Assembly: GCA_035513295.1 (NCBI GenBank)
Contig: DATKCH010000013.1
Span: forward strand, 1 to 64,000
Origin: DATHRK01 sp035513295
Lineage (GTDB): Bacteria; Gemmatimonadota; Gemmatimonadetes; Longimicrobiales; RSA9
DNA length: 64,000 nt
Reading direction: 5' to 3'
Notes under the pieces: generated by a model
The model's database searches: none
Told to the model about the DNA's origin: nothing
The model's input: only the letters and a program-made list of their open reading frames with translations
Position numbers and translations under genes: made by a program
Shown: piece after piece, positions 55,199-63,655 of the stretch
Layout of the letters: the number at the start of each line of letters is the position of its first letter
Position numbering within the stretch: position 1 is the first letter of the stretch

Positions 55199-55701
55199 CA
55201 CCCTCCTCGAGTGCGAGACACTTCTGCGCCGGTACCTTGGGGAGACGCGTCGGGTTCGGCGCCTCCCCAGCGCCGCACGAAGCCCACCACGAACAGCGCG
55301 CCCAGCACGAGCGCGACGACCGGCAGCGCGTACACCAGCAGGTTGAACCCTTCCGGTCTGGGCGCCAGTAGCACGAACTCCCCGTAGCGCGCCACGAAAT
55401 ACGCCTCGATCTCCGCGCGCGTGCGCCCGGCCGCCACCTGCTCCTTGACGATGGCCCGCATCTCGCGCGCGAGCTCCGCCGGCGAGTCCTCGATGGACAA
55501 CCCCAGACAGACCACGCAGCGAAGCCCGGCCGCGATTTCGCGGGTGCGAGCCTCGACGATGGAGTCGGGGATCTGCGGCCGGTCCGCCGGGCTGTCGGCG
55601 CCGCGGGCCTGCCATGGCACGCCCGCCGCGTGAGCGGGCGCGCCGGCGCCCGTCGCGATGACCATGAGCGCCGCGCAGCCCGCGCCCCTCAACGCGCTCA
55701 C
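55198..55701 (-). CDS. ccmH: Cytochrome c maturation protein CcmH
   Basis: Periplasmic thiol-redox component that reduces apocytochrome CXXCH motifs. The signal peptide is followed by the active LRCVVC motif (cysteines in AAGLRCVVCLGLSIEDS), the RYGEFVLLAPR segment and a C-terminal helix (LLVYALPVVALVLGALFVVGF). It corresponds to the short N-terminal type without the TPR (CcmI) part; no ccmI follows. The GTG start overlaps ccmG as GTGA. Confidence 0.92.
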   Translation of the reverse strand: MSALRGAGCAALMVIATGAGAPAHAAGVPWQARGADSPADRPQIPDSIVEARTREIAAGLRCVVCLGLSIEDSPAELAREMRAIVKEQVAAGRTRAEIEAYFVARYGEFVLLAPRPEGFNLLVYALPVVALVLGALFVVGFVRRWGGAEPDASPQGTGAEVSRTRGG

Positions 55702-56360
55702 GGGACGCCCAGTTCGGGCGTCGCGCCTGGCGCCTCCGCCCCGCGCTGCCAGCCGGGCGACGACGTCGCGGCGTCGCCGCCGGCCACCTCCCCCTCCAGG
55801 AGCGCGTCGATGCGCTGGGCCAGGAGCGCCCGCGACACCGGCCCCACGTGCTTGTAGGCGACGCGCCCATCGCGGCCCAGGAAGAACGTCTCCGGCACCC
55901 CCCAGAGCCCGTACTCGATGGCGGTCCGGGACCCCGGATCGACCAGCGCCGGGTAGACCTGCCCCCCCATCCCCCGGATCCAGCCCAGCGCGTCCTCGGG
56001 CCTGTCCTGGTAGGCGATGCCGTAGAAGCTCACTCCGCTGTCCCGGTAGCGCTCGGCGGCCTCGCCCAGCGGGCCGTGCTCGGCGCGGCAGGCCAGGCAC
56101 CAGGACGCGAAGAAGTTCAGCACGACGATGCGCCCGCTGTCGGCGCGCAGGGAGAAGGAGTCCGGAAGGGCCGCCCCCGCCGCGTCCAGGAGCGGACCGC
56201 GCGTGGGGGTGCCTTCCAGTCGGGCCAGCTCGAACCCCGGCGCCGGGCGTCCGGGAAGCGGGGAGTCGATCGCGCGCGGGTCGCGCCCCATGCCGAACAG
56301 AAGGAGCGCCAGGATCGGTACGGCGACGAGCGCCCCCAGCGCGGCGCGCAGCCAGCTCAC
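55698..56360 (-). CDS. ccmG: Thiol:disulfide interchange protein CcmG/DsbE
   Basis: Membrane-anchored thioredoxin-fold protein that keeps apocytochrome and CcmH thiols reduced. It has an N-terminal helix (ALGALVAVPILALLLFGMG), the catalytic WCLAC in VVLNFFASWCLACRAEHGP, and the cis-proline segment YGLWGVPETFFLGRDG. It is 220 residues; a 30-residue Gly/Ser/Pro tail extends past the fold. The GTG start overlaps ccmF by 4 nt. Confidence 0.94.
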   Translation of the reverse strand: MSWLRAALGALVAVPILALLLFGMGRDPRAIDSPLPGRPAPGFELARLEGTPTRGPLLDAAGAALPDSFSLRADSGRIVVLNFFASWCLACRAEHGPLGEAAERYRDSGVSFYGIAYQDRPEDALGWIRGMGGQVYPALVDPGSRTAIEYGLWGVPETFFLGRDGRVAYKHVGPVSRALLAQRIDALLEGEVAGGDAATSSPGWQRGAEAPGATPELGVP

Positions 56361-58375
56361 CGGGTCTCGGCGGCGGGGGCGTGGGTCAGGCGGATCGCGT
56401 CCCGCGCGAACCGGCCGGGACGCAGGCGGCCCCGGCCCGAAAGCAGCGAGATGAGGGCGCCGAGGCTCACGATCGTCCCGCCGATCCAGATCCATACCAC
56501 GAGCGGCTCCACGAGCGCCTGGATGGTCACCGACGAGCCGTCGCGCTCGAACGCCATCAGCACGAGGTACAGGTCCTGGTGCGGGCGCTCGCGGACCGCC
56601 GGCGTGGTGATCGGCTGGTCGCTCATGCGGTAGAAGTTCAGGCGCGGTCTCAGGACCTCGCGCGTCTCGCCGGCCCCGTCCAGGAGCGCCATGTCCGCCC
56701 AGACCACGAAGCGGCGCGGCTCCTCGCGGGCCGCGACCCCGTCGAAGCGCAGCGTGTAGCCCTCCACCTCGATGGTCTCGCCGGGCCGGAGGGTCCGCTC
56801 GACCTCGGTCCGGAAGGCCGAGGACGCAGTGATGCCGACCGCCATGAGCAGGATCCCCAGGTGCGCCGTGTAGCCGCCGTAGCGCCTGCCGTTGGAGCGG
56901 ACCAGCCGGACGAGCGCGGTGGCGGGGCCTTCGCCGTGCGCGCGCATGCGCGAGCGGGCGCCGAGCCAGAATTCGCCGAGGTTGGTGGCGCCGGCCCAGC
57001 CGGCGAACGTGAAGGCCGCGATCGCGTAAGGATTGCGGGTCCCCACGGCGAGCGTCGCGGCGAGCGAGGCCAGGGCGGCGAGCGCGGGAACCAGGAAGCG
57101 CTCGCGCAGTTCCTCGCGCGACGCGGCGCGCCACGGCAGCGCCGGGCCGACGCCCAGCAGGAACAGGAGCGCCACGATCAGCGGCAGCGTCATGCGGTTG
57201 AAGAACGGAGCGCCCACGCTGACCTTCACCCCCCTCACCGCCTCCGCCACGAGCGGATAGACCGTGCCCAGGAGGACGGTGAATGTGAACACCGTCAGCA
57301 CCAGGTTGTTGAGCAGGAACACGGTTTCGCGGCTCGCCCCGCCGGCGAGGCGTCCGGTGGACCCGAGGGCGGCGCTCCGGCCCATGAGGAGCGCCAGGGA
57401 GAACACCAGGCAGATCGCGATGAATGACAGGAACCAGTAGCCGATCTCGCCCTCGGAGAACGCGTGGACCGACGCGACGATGCCGCTCCGGGTCAGGAAC
57501 GTGCCGAAGATCGTGAGCAGGAACGTCGCGATGATCAGACTCAGGTTCCAGACGCGCAGCAGCCCGCGCCGCTCCTCGACCATCGCCGAGTGCAGGAACG
57601 CGGTCGCCGTCAGCCAGGGCAGGAAGGACGCGTTCTCGACCGGGTCCCAGGCCCAGTATCCGCCCCAGCCCAGGACCTCGTAGGACCACCACATGCCCGC
57701 CATGATGGCGAGCGACAGGAACGCCCAGGCCGCCAGCGTCCAGCGCCGCGTCAGGCGCAGCCAGGCGCCGTCCTCGACGCGACCGCTGAGCAGCGCGCCG
57801 ATGGCGAACGCGAACGGCACCGACAGCCCGACGTAGCCGAGGTACAGCAGGGGCGGGTGGATCCCCATCAGGATGTGGTTCTGCAGCAGCGGGTTGGGCC
57901 CGGGGCCGTCCGCGGGGACGGGGCTCACGCGCACGAACGGGTCGGCGGGCCCGAGGAGCAGCAGGTAGAAGAATACGCCGATCAGGAGGAGGGTCGCGTT
58001 GGCGTAGGGCACGAGCGAGCCGTGCCGGTCGCGGTTGAGGAAGACCACGGCCGCGGAATACCCGGACAGGACCAGGCCCCAGAACAGGATCGACCCCTCC
58101 AGGGCGCCCCAGAGCGAGATGACCGTGTAGAAGAGCGGCGTGGACCGGTTCCCGACCTGCGCGACGTACCCCACGCTGAAGTCGTGCGTCACGAGCGCGT
58201 AGACCATCGCCAGGTTGGCGACCAGCATGAGCGCGAACGTCGCGTGCGTCGCCAGTTGGGAGCTGCGCAGCAGGTCGGGACGGGCGCGCCGGACGCCCGC
58301 CACCGCGGCGAAGGCGCCGTACGCCGCGACCAGCAGGGCGGCCATGACCGCGCCGTGGCCGATCAGACGGGTCAC
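56357..58375 (-). CDS. ccmF: Cytochrome c heme lyase subunit CcmF
   Basis: Large polytopic membrane protein that attaches heme to apocytochrome c with CcmH and CcmE. The tryptophan-rich WWD domain reads GWGGYWAWDPVENASFLPWL, with conserved histidines nearby (QNHILMGIHPPLLYLGY). It is 672 residues with a GTG start. A soluble, Trp/His-poor segment near the C terminus matches the periplasmic domain of CcmF. It follows ccmE by 37 nt. Confidence 0.95.
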   Translation of the reverse strand: MTRLIGHGAVMAALLVAAYGAFAAVAGVRRARPDLLRSSQLATHATFALMLVANLAMVYALVTHDFSVGYVAQVGNRSTPLFYTVISLWGALEGSILFWGLVLSGYSAAVVFLNRDRHGSLVPYANATLLLIGVFFYLLLLGPADPFVRVSPVPADGPGPNPLLQNHILMGIHPPLLYLGYVGLSVPFAFAIGALLSGRVEDGAWLRLTRRWTLAAWAFLSLAIMAGMWWSYEVLGWGGYWAWDPVENASFLPWLTATAFLHSAMVEERRGLLRVWNLSLIIATFLLTIFGTFLTRSGIVASVHAFSEGEIGYWFLSFIAICLVFSLALLMGRSAALGSTGRLAGGASRETVFLLNNLVLTVFTFTVLLGTVYPLVAEAVRGVKVSVGAPFFNRMTLPLIVALLFLLGVGPALPWRAASREELRERFLVPALAALASLAATLAVGTRNPYAIAAFTFAGWAGATNLGEFWLGARSRMRAHGEGPATALVRLVRSNGRRYGGYTAHLGILLMAVGITASSAFRTEVERTLRPGETIEVEGYTLRFDGVAAREEPRRFVVWADMALLDGAGETREVLRPRLNFYRMSDQPITTPAVRERPHQDLYLVLMAFERDGSSVTIQALVEPLVVWIWIGGTIVSLGALISLLSGRGRLRPGRFARDAIRLTHAPAAETR

Positions 58376-58412
58376 GCGCGCGCTCCCGCACGGCGGGGAG
58401 CCATGCCCGGCG

Positions 58413-58874
58413 TCACGAGCCGGCTTCCGGCCGGATCAGCTCCTGGTAGAGCTGCTCGGGCCGCTTCCCTTCCGCCGGAGCGCGATACTCGTTGGAGTGC
58501 TTCACCATGAGGTTGGTGGCGTGGAACTCGCCGTCGCCGCGCAGCCGGCCCTCCACGACCACCGCGATGCCCTCGCGGAACATCTGCGGCGGGGCCCCGC
58601 TGGCCTTCACGCGGTAGCTGCTCGCGCCGTCGGTGAGCTGGAAGCGGAGATCCAGCTCGTCGGCGTTCCAGGTCACGGTGCCCGGCGCCACCATCCCGCC
58701 CAGGCGCACGGGCGCGTCCACGGCGGAGCCGCTGCGCTCGGCGAGCTCGGTCGGGGTGACGAAGTAGACGAGGTTGTCGCCCAGCCCGCCCCACGCGAGG
58801 TAGCCGAAGCCGGTCAGAATGACGATCAGGCCGGCCGCGAGGGTCAGCCGTTTGCCGCTCCGTCCAAGGCTCAT
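58413..58874 (-). CDS. ccmE: Cytochrome c maturation heme chaperone CcmE
   Basis: Periplasmic OB-fold heme chaperone that binds heme covalently through a histidine and hands it to CcmF. It has an N-terminal anchor helix (LTLAAGLIVILTGFGYLAW) and the heme-binding His126 in LMVKHSNEYR, where SNEY replaces the more common DENY. It is 153 residues. Its ATG overlaps the ccmD stop (ATGA). Confidence 0.93.
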   Translation of the reverse strand: MSLGRSGKRLTLAAGLIVILTGFGYLAWGGLGDNLVYFVTPTELAERSGSAVDAPVRLGGMVAPGTVTWNADELDLRFQLTDGASSYRVKASGAPPQMFREGIAVVVEGRLRGDGEFHATNLMVKHSNEYRAPAEGKRPEQLYQELIRPEAGS

Positions 58875-59020
58875 GCGGTGTTCTCCGAGTTGGCGCCGAG
58901 CGCTTCTTCCAGCGCGCGCCGCGCGCTGCGCGCCCTGCGCATGACGTATCCCCAGTACGCGACCAGCGTTCCCCAGGTCAGCGCGTACGCCGCCGCGACG
59001 AAGCCCCACTCACCGGACAC
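58871..59020 (-). CDS. ccmD: Small heme-export subunit CcmD
   Basis: A 49-residue open frame too short for most gene lists. It starts at a GTG inside the end of ccmC (11-nt overlap) and its TGA overlaps the ccmE ATG. The sequence has one membrane helix (FVAAAYALTWGTLVAYWGYV) followed by an Arg-rich cytoplasmic tail (RRARSARRALEE), the normal CcmD form. CcmD stabilises CcmC with CcmE and helps release holo-CcmE. Position and make-up together are convincing. Confidence 0.85.
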   Translation of the reverse strand: MSGEWGFVAAAYALTWGTLVAYWGYVMRRARSARRALEEALGANSENTA

Positions 59021-59780
59021 GGGTCGCCTCCGCGTTCAGGGCGCGCTCGTCCTCGATCGCCTCGACCGCCGCCTCCACGCGCGCGACCCTCCGTCTCAGC
59101 AGCACCAGATAGGCCCCCACGAAGAGCAGCGCGAACGCGTTCAGGCGCAGGCCCAGAGCGAACGACGGGTCCATCGTGGAGGGCGTCGACTGCACCTGGT
59201 GGAGCGTCCGCCACCAGCGCACGGACATGTACACGACGGGCACGCCGAGGGCGCCGAGGATGCCCACGATCGCGCTCCAGCGTGCGCGCCGCTCGCGATC
59301 GTCCACCAGCGCGCGCAGCGTCAGATAGCTCGCGAACACCAGGAACAGCACCAGCGTGGACGTGAGGCGCGCGTCCCAGGTCCACCAGACGCCCCAGGTG
59401 GGCTTTGCCCAGATCATCCCCTGCGCGAGCACGAGGCCGTTGAGCAGCGTGCCGACCTCGGCCGCCGAGGCGCCGAGCCGGTCCGCCGATTCGCTCCTCG
59501 TGGACAGGTACCAGACGCCGGCGACGAGCACGGCGAAGAAAGACAGGAACGCGATCCACGCCGAGGGCACGTGCACGTACAGGATCTTCTGCAGGTCGCC
59601 CATGTCGCGCGCCGGCAGCGTGGTGAGGCCGTACCACTGGGCGCCCGCGAAGAAGAGCGCGGCGGCCACGCCGAACAGCGCGAGCGCGGGTCCCGGCCCG
59701 AGCAGCGACCCCCTCGAGCGCTCGACCCACTCGGGAACGATGGCCTCTCGTCGCACGGCGATGCCTTCCCGGTCCGTCAT
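59010..59780 (-). CDS. ccmC: Heme exporter protein CcmC
   Basis: Six-helix membrane protein that loads heme onto CcmE. The WWD-type segment is WGVWWTWDARLTSTLVLFL with the histidine in ILYVHVPSAWIAF before it. It is 256 residues, with a helical N-terminal extension of about 25 residues and a charged coiled C terminus. It lies 22 nt after ccmB. Confidence 0.94.
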   Translation of the reverse strand: MTDREGIAVRREAIVPEWVERSRGSLLGPGPALALFGVAAALFFAGAQWYGLTTLPARDMGDLQKILYVHVPSAWIAFLSFFAVLVAGVWYLSTRSESADRLGASAAEVGTLLNGLVLAQGMIWAKPTWGVWWTWDARLTSTLVLFLVFASYLTLRALVDDRERRARWSAIVGILGALGVPVVYMSVRWWRTLHQVQSTPSTMDPSFALGLRLNAFALLFVGAYLVLLRRRVARVEAAVEAIEDERALNAEATRVR

Positions 59781-59802
59781 GGTGACGCTCCCGTCACGGC
59801 CC

Positions 59803-60543
59803 TCAGTCTTCCAGTACCGCGCCGAACAGCAGGTACGCGGCCGCGAGGAATATGGCGTCGAAGCCCGCCAGCAGGCCCAACCAGTTCACCTGCGCCGCGA
59901 CCGGGTCTCCGACCAGCGCGACATGCGTCCCCTTGACCGCCGCGATGACGAGCGGCGCCAGCATCGGGAAGAGCAGCAGCGGCAGCAACACCTCGCGCGC
60001 GCGCACGCGGCTCGCCATGCCCGCGTAGAAGGTGCCCAGGGCGACCACGCCCACGGTCCCGAGCGCCAGGATCGGCACCAGACGGCCCAGGGCCCCGAGA
60101 ATCGGCAGCCGATACAGGACTCCCGCCATCGGCACGACCGCCGCCTCGACCGCGAGCACGAAGGCGAGGGCGCCCAGGAACTTACCCAGGAACAGGGAGC
60201 GCCGGTCGCCGGGATAGAGCAGCAGGACGTCCAGCGCGCCGTCCTCCAGCTCGAATTGATAGGCCCGGCCGAACGCCAGCACAGAGCTGAAGATCACCGT
60301 GATCCACAGGACTCCGGCGGCCGCCTGGGTGAGCGCCTCCTGGTCGGGACCCAGCGCGAAGCCGAACAGCACCAGCATGAGCGCAGCGAACGCGACCACC
60401 GCGCCGAAATTGGCGCGCGTGCGCGCCTCCACGAGCACGTCCTTCCACGCCAAGGCGAGGACACGCGTCGATTCCCCCACGCGCCGCTCGGCGCGCGGCG
60501 CGGACGCCAGCGGCCCAACGACGCCGGACGGCGGCGCTCTCAC
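59803..60543 (-). CDS. ccmB: Heme exporter protein CcmB
   Basis: Membrane subunit of the CcmAB ABC complex that drives release of holo-CcmE from CcmC. It is hydrophobic with about six helices; FELEDGALDVLLLYPGDRRS, GTFYAGMASRVRAREVLLPLLLFP and the C-terminal DAIFLAAAYLLFG match the family. It is 246 residues including a 25-residue basic leader. Its GTG overlaps the ccmA stop by 4 nt. Confidence 0.92.
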   Translation of the reverse strand: MRAPPSGVVGPLASAPRAERRVGESTRVLALAWKDVLVEARTRANFGAVVAFAALMLVLFGFALGPDQEALTQAAAGVLWITVIFSSVLAFGRAYQFELEDGALDVLLLYPGDRRSLFLGKFLGALAFVLAVEAAVVPMAGVLYRLPILGALGRLVPILALGTVGVVALGTFYAGMASRVRAREVLLPLLLFPMLAPLVIAAVKGTHVALVGDPVAAQVNWLGLLAGFDAIFLAAAYLLFGAVLED

Positions 60544-61271
60544 CGCCCCACCAGCCGGGGCACGCCTGGGCTCGCGCCTTCGGCCTCGGGGCGCGCGGCG
60601 ATGCGACCCTCCTCCAGCCAGACCGTGCGGTCCACGATGCGGGCCGCGCGCTCCAGGTCGTGCGTGGCCACCAGGACCGAGCCCCCGCCGGCCGAGACGT
60701 CGCGCGCCACCGACTCCAGCAGCTCCAGCCCGGCGGCGTCGAAGCTCGCGAACGGCTCGTCCAGCAGCAGCAGCGCCGGCGGCGCGAGCAGCAGCCGGCC
60801 CAGCGCCAGGCGCCGGCGCATCCCCGACGACAGCCCGCGCACGCGCCGGTGCGCGGCGTCCGACAGCGCGACGCGCTCGAGCATGGCGTCGATGCGCGGC
60901 CGGTCCAGCCCGAGGCCGAGCATGCGCGAGGCGAACGCGAGGTTCTGGAACGGCGTGAGGTCCTCGTAGAGGCCCGTGCGATGGGCGAGCAGGCCAACGC
61001 GCGCGCGCGCGGCCTCCGCGTCCGCGACCAGGTCGTGCCCGAACACCGCTCCCCCGCCCCGCGTGGGCCGCAGCAGCGTCGCGGCGACCCGTAGCAGCGT
61101 CGTCTTGCCGCTCCCGTTCGGGCCCGCGAGGGCGACCGCCTCGCCGGGGGCGACGTCCAGGTCCACGCCGCGCAGCGCCCAGTTCCTCTCGAACCTGCGC
61201 GCGACGCCCCGCAGCGCGAGCGCGCGCAGAGGCTTCGGCGCAGCGGGGACCGGCGGCGTCACCGAGATCAC
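60540..61271 (-). CDS. ccmA: Heme exporter ATP-binding protein CcmA
   Basis: ABC ATPase that powers the CcmAB step. It has Walker A LAGPNGSGKTTLLRV, the signature LSSGMRRRLALGRLL, Walker B LLLLDEPFASFD and ATHD. The 243-residue form starts at a GTG overlapping the LemA stop; a GTG three codons later is an alternative. It opens the ccm operon directly behind LemA without a gap. Confidence 0.93.
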   Translation of the reverse strand: MISVTPPVPAAPKPLRALALRGVARRFERNWALRGVDLDVAPGEAVALAGPNGSGKTTLLRVAATLLRPTRGGGAVFGHDLVADAEAARARVGLLAHRTGLYEDLTPFQNLAFASRMLGLGLDRPRIDAMLERVALSDAAHRRVRGLSSGMRRRLALGRLLLAPPALLLLDEPFASFDAAGLELLESVARDVSAGGGSVLVATHDLERAARIVDRTVWLEEGRIAARPEAEGASPGVPRLVGR

Positions 61272-61852
61272 CTGTCGAAGTCCACGGTCGGGGCCTCCAG
61301 GGCCTCCGGTGGCGCCTCGAACGGTTCGCGCCGGTCCGCGCCGATCACCTTGGCCGTGATCACCTGCGGGAACTGGCGGATGTAGGAATTGTGGACCTGG
61401 ACGGCCTCGTTGTAGTCCTGACGCGAGACGCTGATGCGGTTCTCCGTCTCGGTGAGCTCGTCCTGCAGGGCGCGGAAGTTCTCGTTGGCGGTGAGGTCGG
61501 GGTAGGCCTCGACCGCGACGTTGATGAACAGCCGCATGCTGCGCGCGACCTCGGCGGACAGCTGGCTGAGCTGGTCCGGATCCACCCCGGAGCTCACGCC
61601 CTCGGCGAGCTGCTCGCTGGCCTCCGCGAGCCCGGCGCGCGCGCGCGCCACTTGCGTGAACGTCTCCTGCTGGAATTCCGCGGCCTCGTCGACGGTCGCG
61701 ACGAGGTTCGGGATCAGGTCGTTGCGGCGCATCAGCTCGGTCTCGACGTTCGCCCGCATCTGATCGACCTGCTCGTCCAGCGCCTGAATGCGGTTGTAGC
61801 CGCAGCCGCCGAGCGAGATCGCCAGCGGGATCAAGAGCCACCGTGCGTTCAT
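61268..61852 (-). CDS. LemA-family lipoprotein
   Basis: A 194-residue helical protein of the LemA family. A lipobox (SLGGC, Cys near residue 15) suggests membrane anchoring by Lgt. The core has RIQALDEQVDQMRANVETELMRRNDLIPNLVATV and the heptad-like helices to NSYIRQFPQVITAKVIG, which is diagnostic. LemA function is poorly known; genes often sit near TPM/YgcG proteins, as here. Its ATG overlaps the nucleotidyltransferase stop (ATGA). Confidence 0.88.
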   Translation of the reverse strand: MNARWLLIPLAISLGGCGYNRIQALDEQVDQMRANVETELMRRNDLIPNLVATVDEAAEFQQETFTQVARARAGLAEASEQLAEGVSSGVDPDQLSQLSAEVARSMRLFINVAVEAYPDLTANENFRALQDELTETENRISVSRQDYNEAVQVHNSYIRQFPQVITAKVIGADRREPFEAPPEALEAPTVDFDR

Positions 61853-62604
61853 GTTCCGGGTTCCTCCGTGGGATCGTTGCCGTGCCGACGGTCCAGGCCG
61901 TCCACGTACCGCACCGTCCGTTCCGCGAGACGGTAGTAGCTCTCCACCTCGGGGTGCGAGAGTGGTCGGGCCGGCGCGGCGCCGGCCCGCCGCGCGACGC
62001 GGGCCTCGACGAAGCCCGCCGGATCCCCCCCGACGACCTCGGCCGCTTCCTCGATCACGCGCACGGGGTCCGCCGGCACGGCCCGCCCCGCGAGGCGAAG
62101 CGTGCACCGGAAGTAGGCCTCGAACGACGGCAGCGCGCGCAGCAACAGGGCGCCGACGTCGCGCGGGTGCTCGGCCGACACCATCAGGGTGTCGTGCAGC
62201 CGGATCAGGCTGGCGCGCAGCTCGAGCTCCAGCTGGAAGCGGAGCGCCCGCGACGCCACCGTGACGCCCTCCAGCGGGTCGGCGCCGCGCAACACCTCGC
62301 GATGGTCCAGCATGTCGGAGATCTCGACCGCGAACACGTCGGACGCCCGCTTCCAGTCCGCCACGTCCACGAGCATCGGCGGGGTGTTGCCCAGCTCGAC
62401 CCAGCGCCGGGCGTGCGGCCCCGCGCTGGTCAGGTCCTCCATCCGGATGCCATCGACCAGCAGCAGGAGGTTGATGTCGCTGACGCCGGGGATGGCGTCA
62501 CCGCGCGCGACCGATCCGTGCAGGACCGCCGACCGCAGGCGCGCACCCCACGCGCCTTCCACGTCGGCCAGGAACCTGCGCGCCGTTTCCCGGGGATCCG
62601 CCAT
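61849..62604 (-). CDS. Nucleotidyltransferase-domain protein
   Basis: A 251-residue protein with a Pol-beta-type nucleotidyltransferase motif LHGSVARGDAIPGVSDINLLLL. The second acidic residue of the usual DxD metal pair is Asn (SDIN), so metal binding may be altered, although another acidic site such as VEISDM may help. The C-terminal half is helical (EVLRGADPL, ALRFQLELELRASLIRLHD). The substrate is unknown. It lies 10 nt behind the TPM gene and overlaps lemA, so it looks co-translated with both. Confidence 0.75.
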   Translation of the reverse strand: MADPRETARRFLADVEGAWGARLRSAVLHGSVARGDAIPGVSDINLLLLVDGIRMEDLTSAGPHARRWVELGNTPPMLVDVADWKRASDVFAVEISDMLDHREVLRGADPLEGVTVASRALRFQLELELRASLIRLHDTLMVSAEHPRDVGALLLRALPSFEAYFRCTLRLAGRAVPADPVRVIEEAAEVVGGDPAGFVEARVARRAGAAPARPLSHPEVESYYRLAERTVRYVDGLDRRHGNDPTEEPGT

Positions 62605-62614
62605 TCGTCGCTCC

Positions 62615-63547
62615 TTACCAGCTTCCGCCCGCGCCGCCGCCCCCGAATCCTCCGCCGCCGCCGAACCCGCCGAACCCGCCGCCGCCGAAGCCCCCTCCCC
62701 CGCCGCCGAAGCCACCCCAGCCACCGCGGTGGCGTCCGCCCATGGGGATCGGCAGGAAGACGATCGGCGATCGACGCCGGCGTCCGCCCCCGCCCGGACC
62801 CCCGCCTCCGCGCCGCGCGATCGACAGGACCACGAACAGGATGAAGGCGATCATCAGCACCGTCCCGATGCTGACGCCCCCGGTCCTTTCGCGCGCGGCC
62901 TGCCGGAGCTCGGGGATCTCGCCCGTCAGCTCGAAATCGAAGGCTTCGGCGTACTCCAGCGCCAGCGCACCGACCGTCAGAAAGATGCCCTGTCCGTAAT
63001 CCTGGCGGCGGAACTCCGGGATCGCGAGCCGGTCGCGGATCTGGCCCGCCTCGGCGGCGGTGATGAAGGCGTTGGCTCCGCGCGCCGTCGCGATGAAGAA
63101 GTGCCCGCGCCCGTCGGGCGAGGACTCGCGCGGCACCACCAGCACGACGACGCCCGTCCGGCGCCTTTCGTCGCCGATCGCGCCCCGCGCCCCGACGCCC
63201 CAGTCGTCGCCGATGCCGCGCGCGACCTGCTCCGCCGCCCGGCCCTCGAGCGACTCGAGCGTCACCACCACGATCTCGCCGCCGGACTTGGCGCGCACCT
63301 CGTCGATGATGCTCTGGGTGCGCGCCTCGGCCTCGGCCGGGATGACATCCGCGAAGTCGTTGATGAAGCCGACGGGCTCGGGGATGTCCTGGGCGGCGGC
63401 CGGGAGGGCGGCAGGGACCGGGGACAGAGCCAGGGCCGCCGCGCCGCACGCGCGGCGAAACGCGCCCCGCGCCGCGCGCGCCCGCGATCCCGGGGGTGGC
63501 GCGGAGGGCCCGCACATCCTAAGAACGGTCCGGCCGCATGCGCTCAT
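62615..63547 (-). CDS. TPM-domain (YgcG-like) exported protein with Gly-rich tail
   Basis: A 310-residue protein with a signal peptide (RRACGAAALALSPVPAALPAAAQ), the TPM domain (VGFINDFADVIPAEAEARTQSIIDEVRAKSGGEIVVVTLESLEG, RRTGVVVLVV), then a membrane helix (VLMIAFILFVVLSIA) and a glycine-rich tail in the cytoplasm or periplasm (GGWGGFGG repeats) ending GGSW. TPM proteins are linked to PSII repair in plants but their bacterial job is unclear. ATG 63517 is an alternative start 10 codons in. Confidence 0.82.
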   Translation of the reverse strand: MSACGRTVLRMCGPSAPPPGSRARAARGAFRRACGAAALALSPVPAALPAAAQDIPEPVGFINDFADVIPAEAEARTQSIIDEVRAKSGGEIVVVTLESLEGRAAEQVARGIGDDWGVGARGAIGDERRRTGVVVLVVPRESSPDGRGHFFIATARGANAFITAAEAGQIRDRLAIPEFRRQDYGQGIFLTVGALALEYAEAFDFELTGEIPELRQAARERTGGVSIGTVLMIAFILFVVLSIARRGGGGPGGGGRRRRSPIVFLPIPMGGRHRGGWGGFGGGGGGFGGGGFGGFGGGGGFGGGGAGGSW

Positions 63548-63608
63548 CGCTCGTTGGCCCGTGGGTCGACGGCATCGCCTTCCCCCGTTGTGCCCCTCTC
63601 GCTCGAAG

Positions 63609-63653
63609 TGCCCCCGGCGCGACTCGAACGCGCGACCTTGGGATTAGGAATCC
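63609..63653 (-). other. 3' fragment of tRNA-Arg(CCU): candidate integration-site (att) scar
   Basis: On the minus strand the sequence contains the anticodon loop TTCCTAA, then TCCCAAGGTC, a perfect T arm (GCGCG TTCGAGT CGCGC), CGGGGGC acceptor strand and discriminator A. The matching 5' half is absent: no GCCCCCG acceptor strand occurs at the right distance, and the base before the anticodon loop (ACGGA) cannot pair with TCCCA beyond three positions. This is the pattern left where an element integrates in a tRNA 3' end. The intact tRNA would lie beyond the right edge. Confidence 0.6.
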
Positions 63654-63655
63654 GT

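Noticed and set aside
62633..62740. GC-rich direct repeats in the TPM gene resembling a CRISPR or tandem array
   Set aside because: They are glycine-codon repeats within the coding tail, of irregular period and without spacers.
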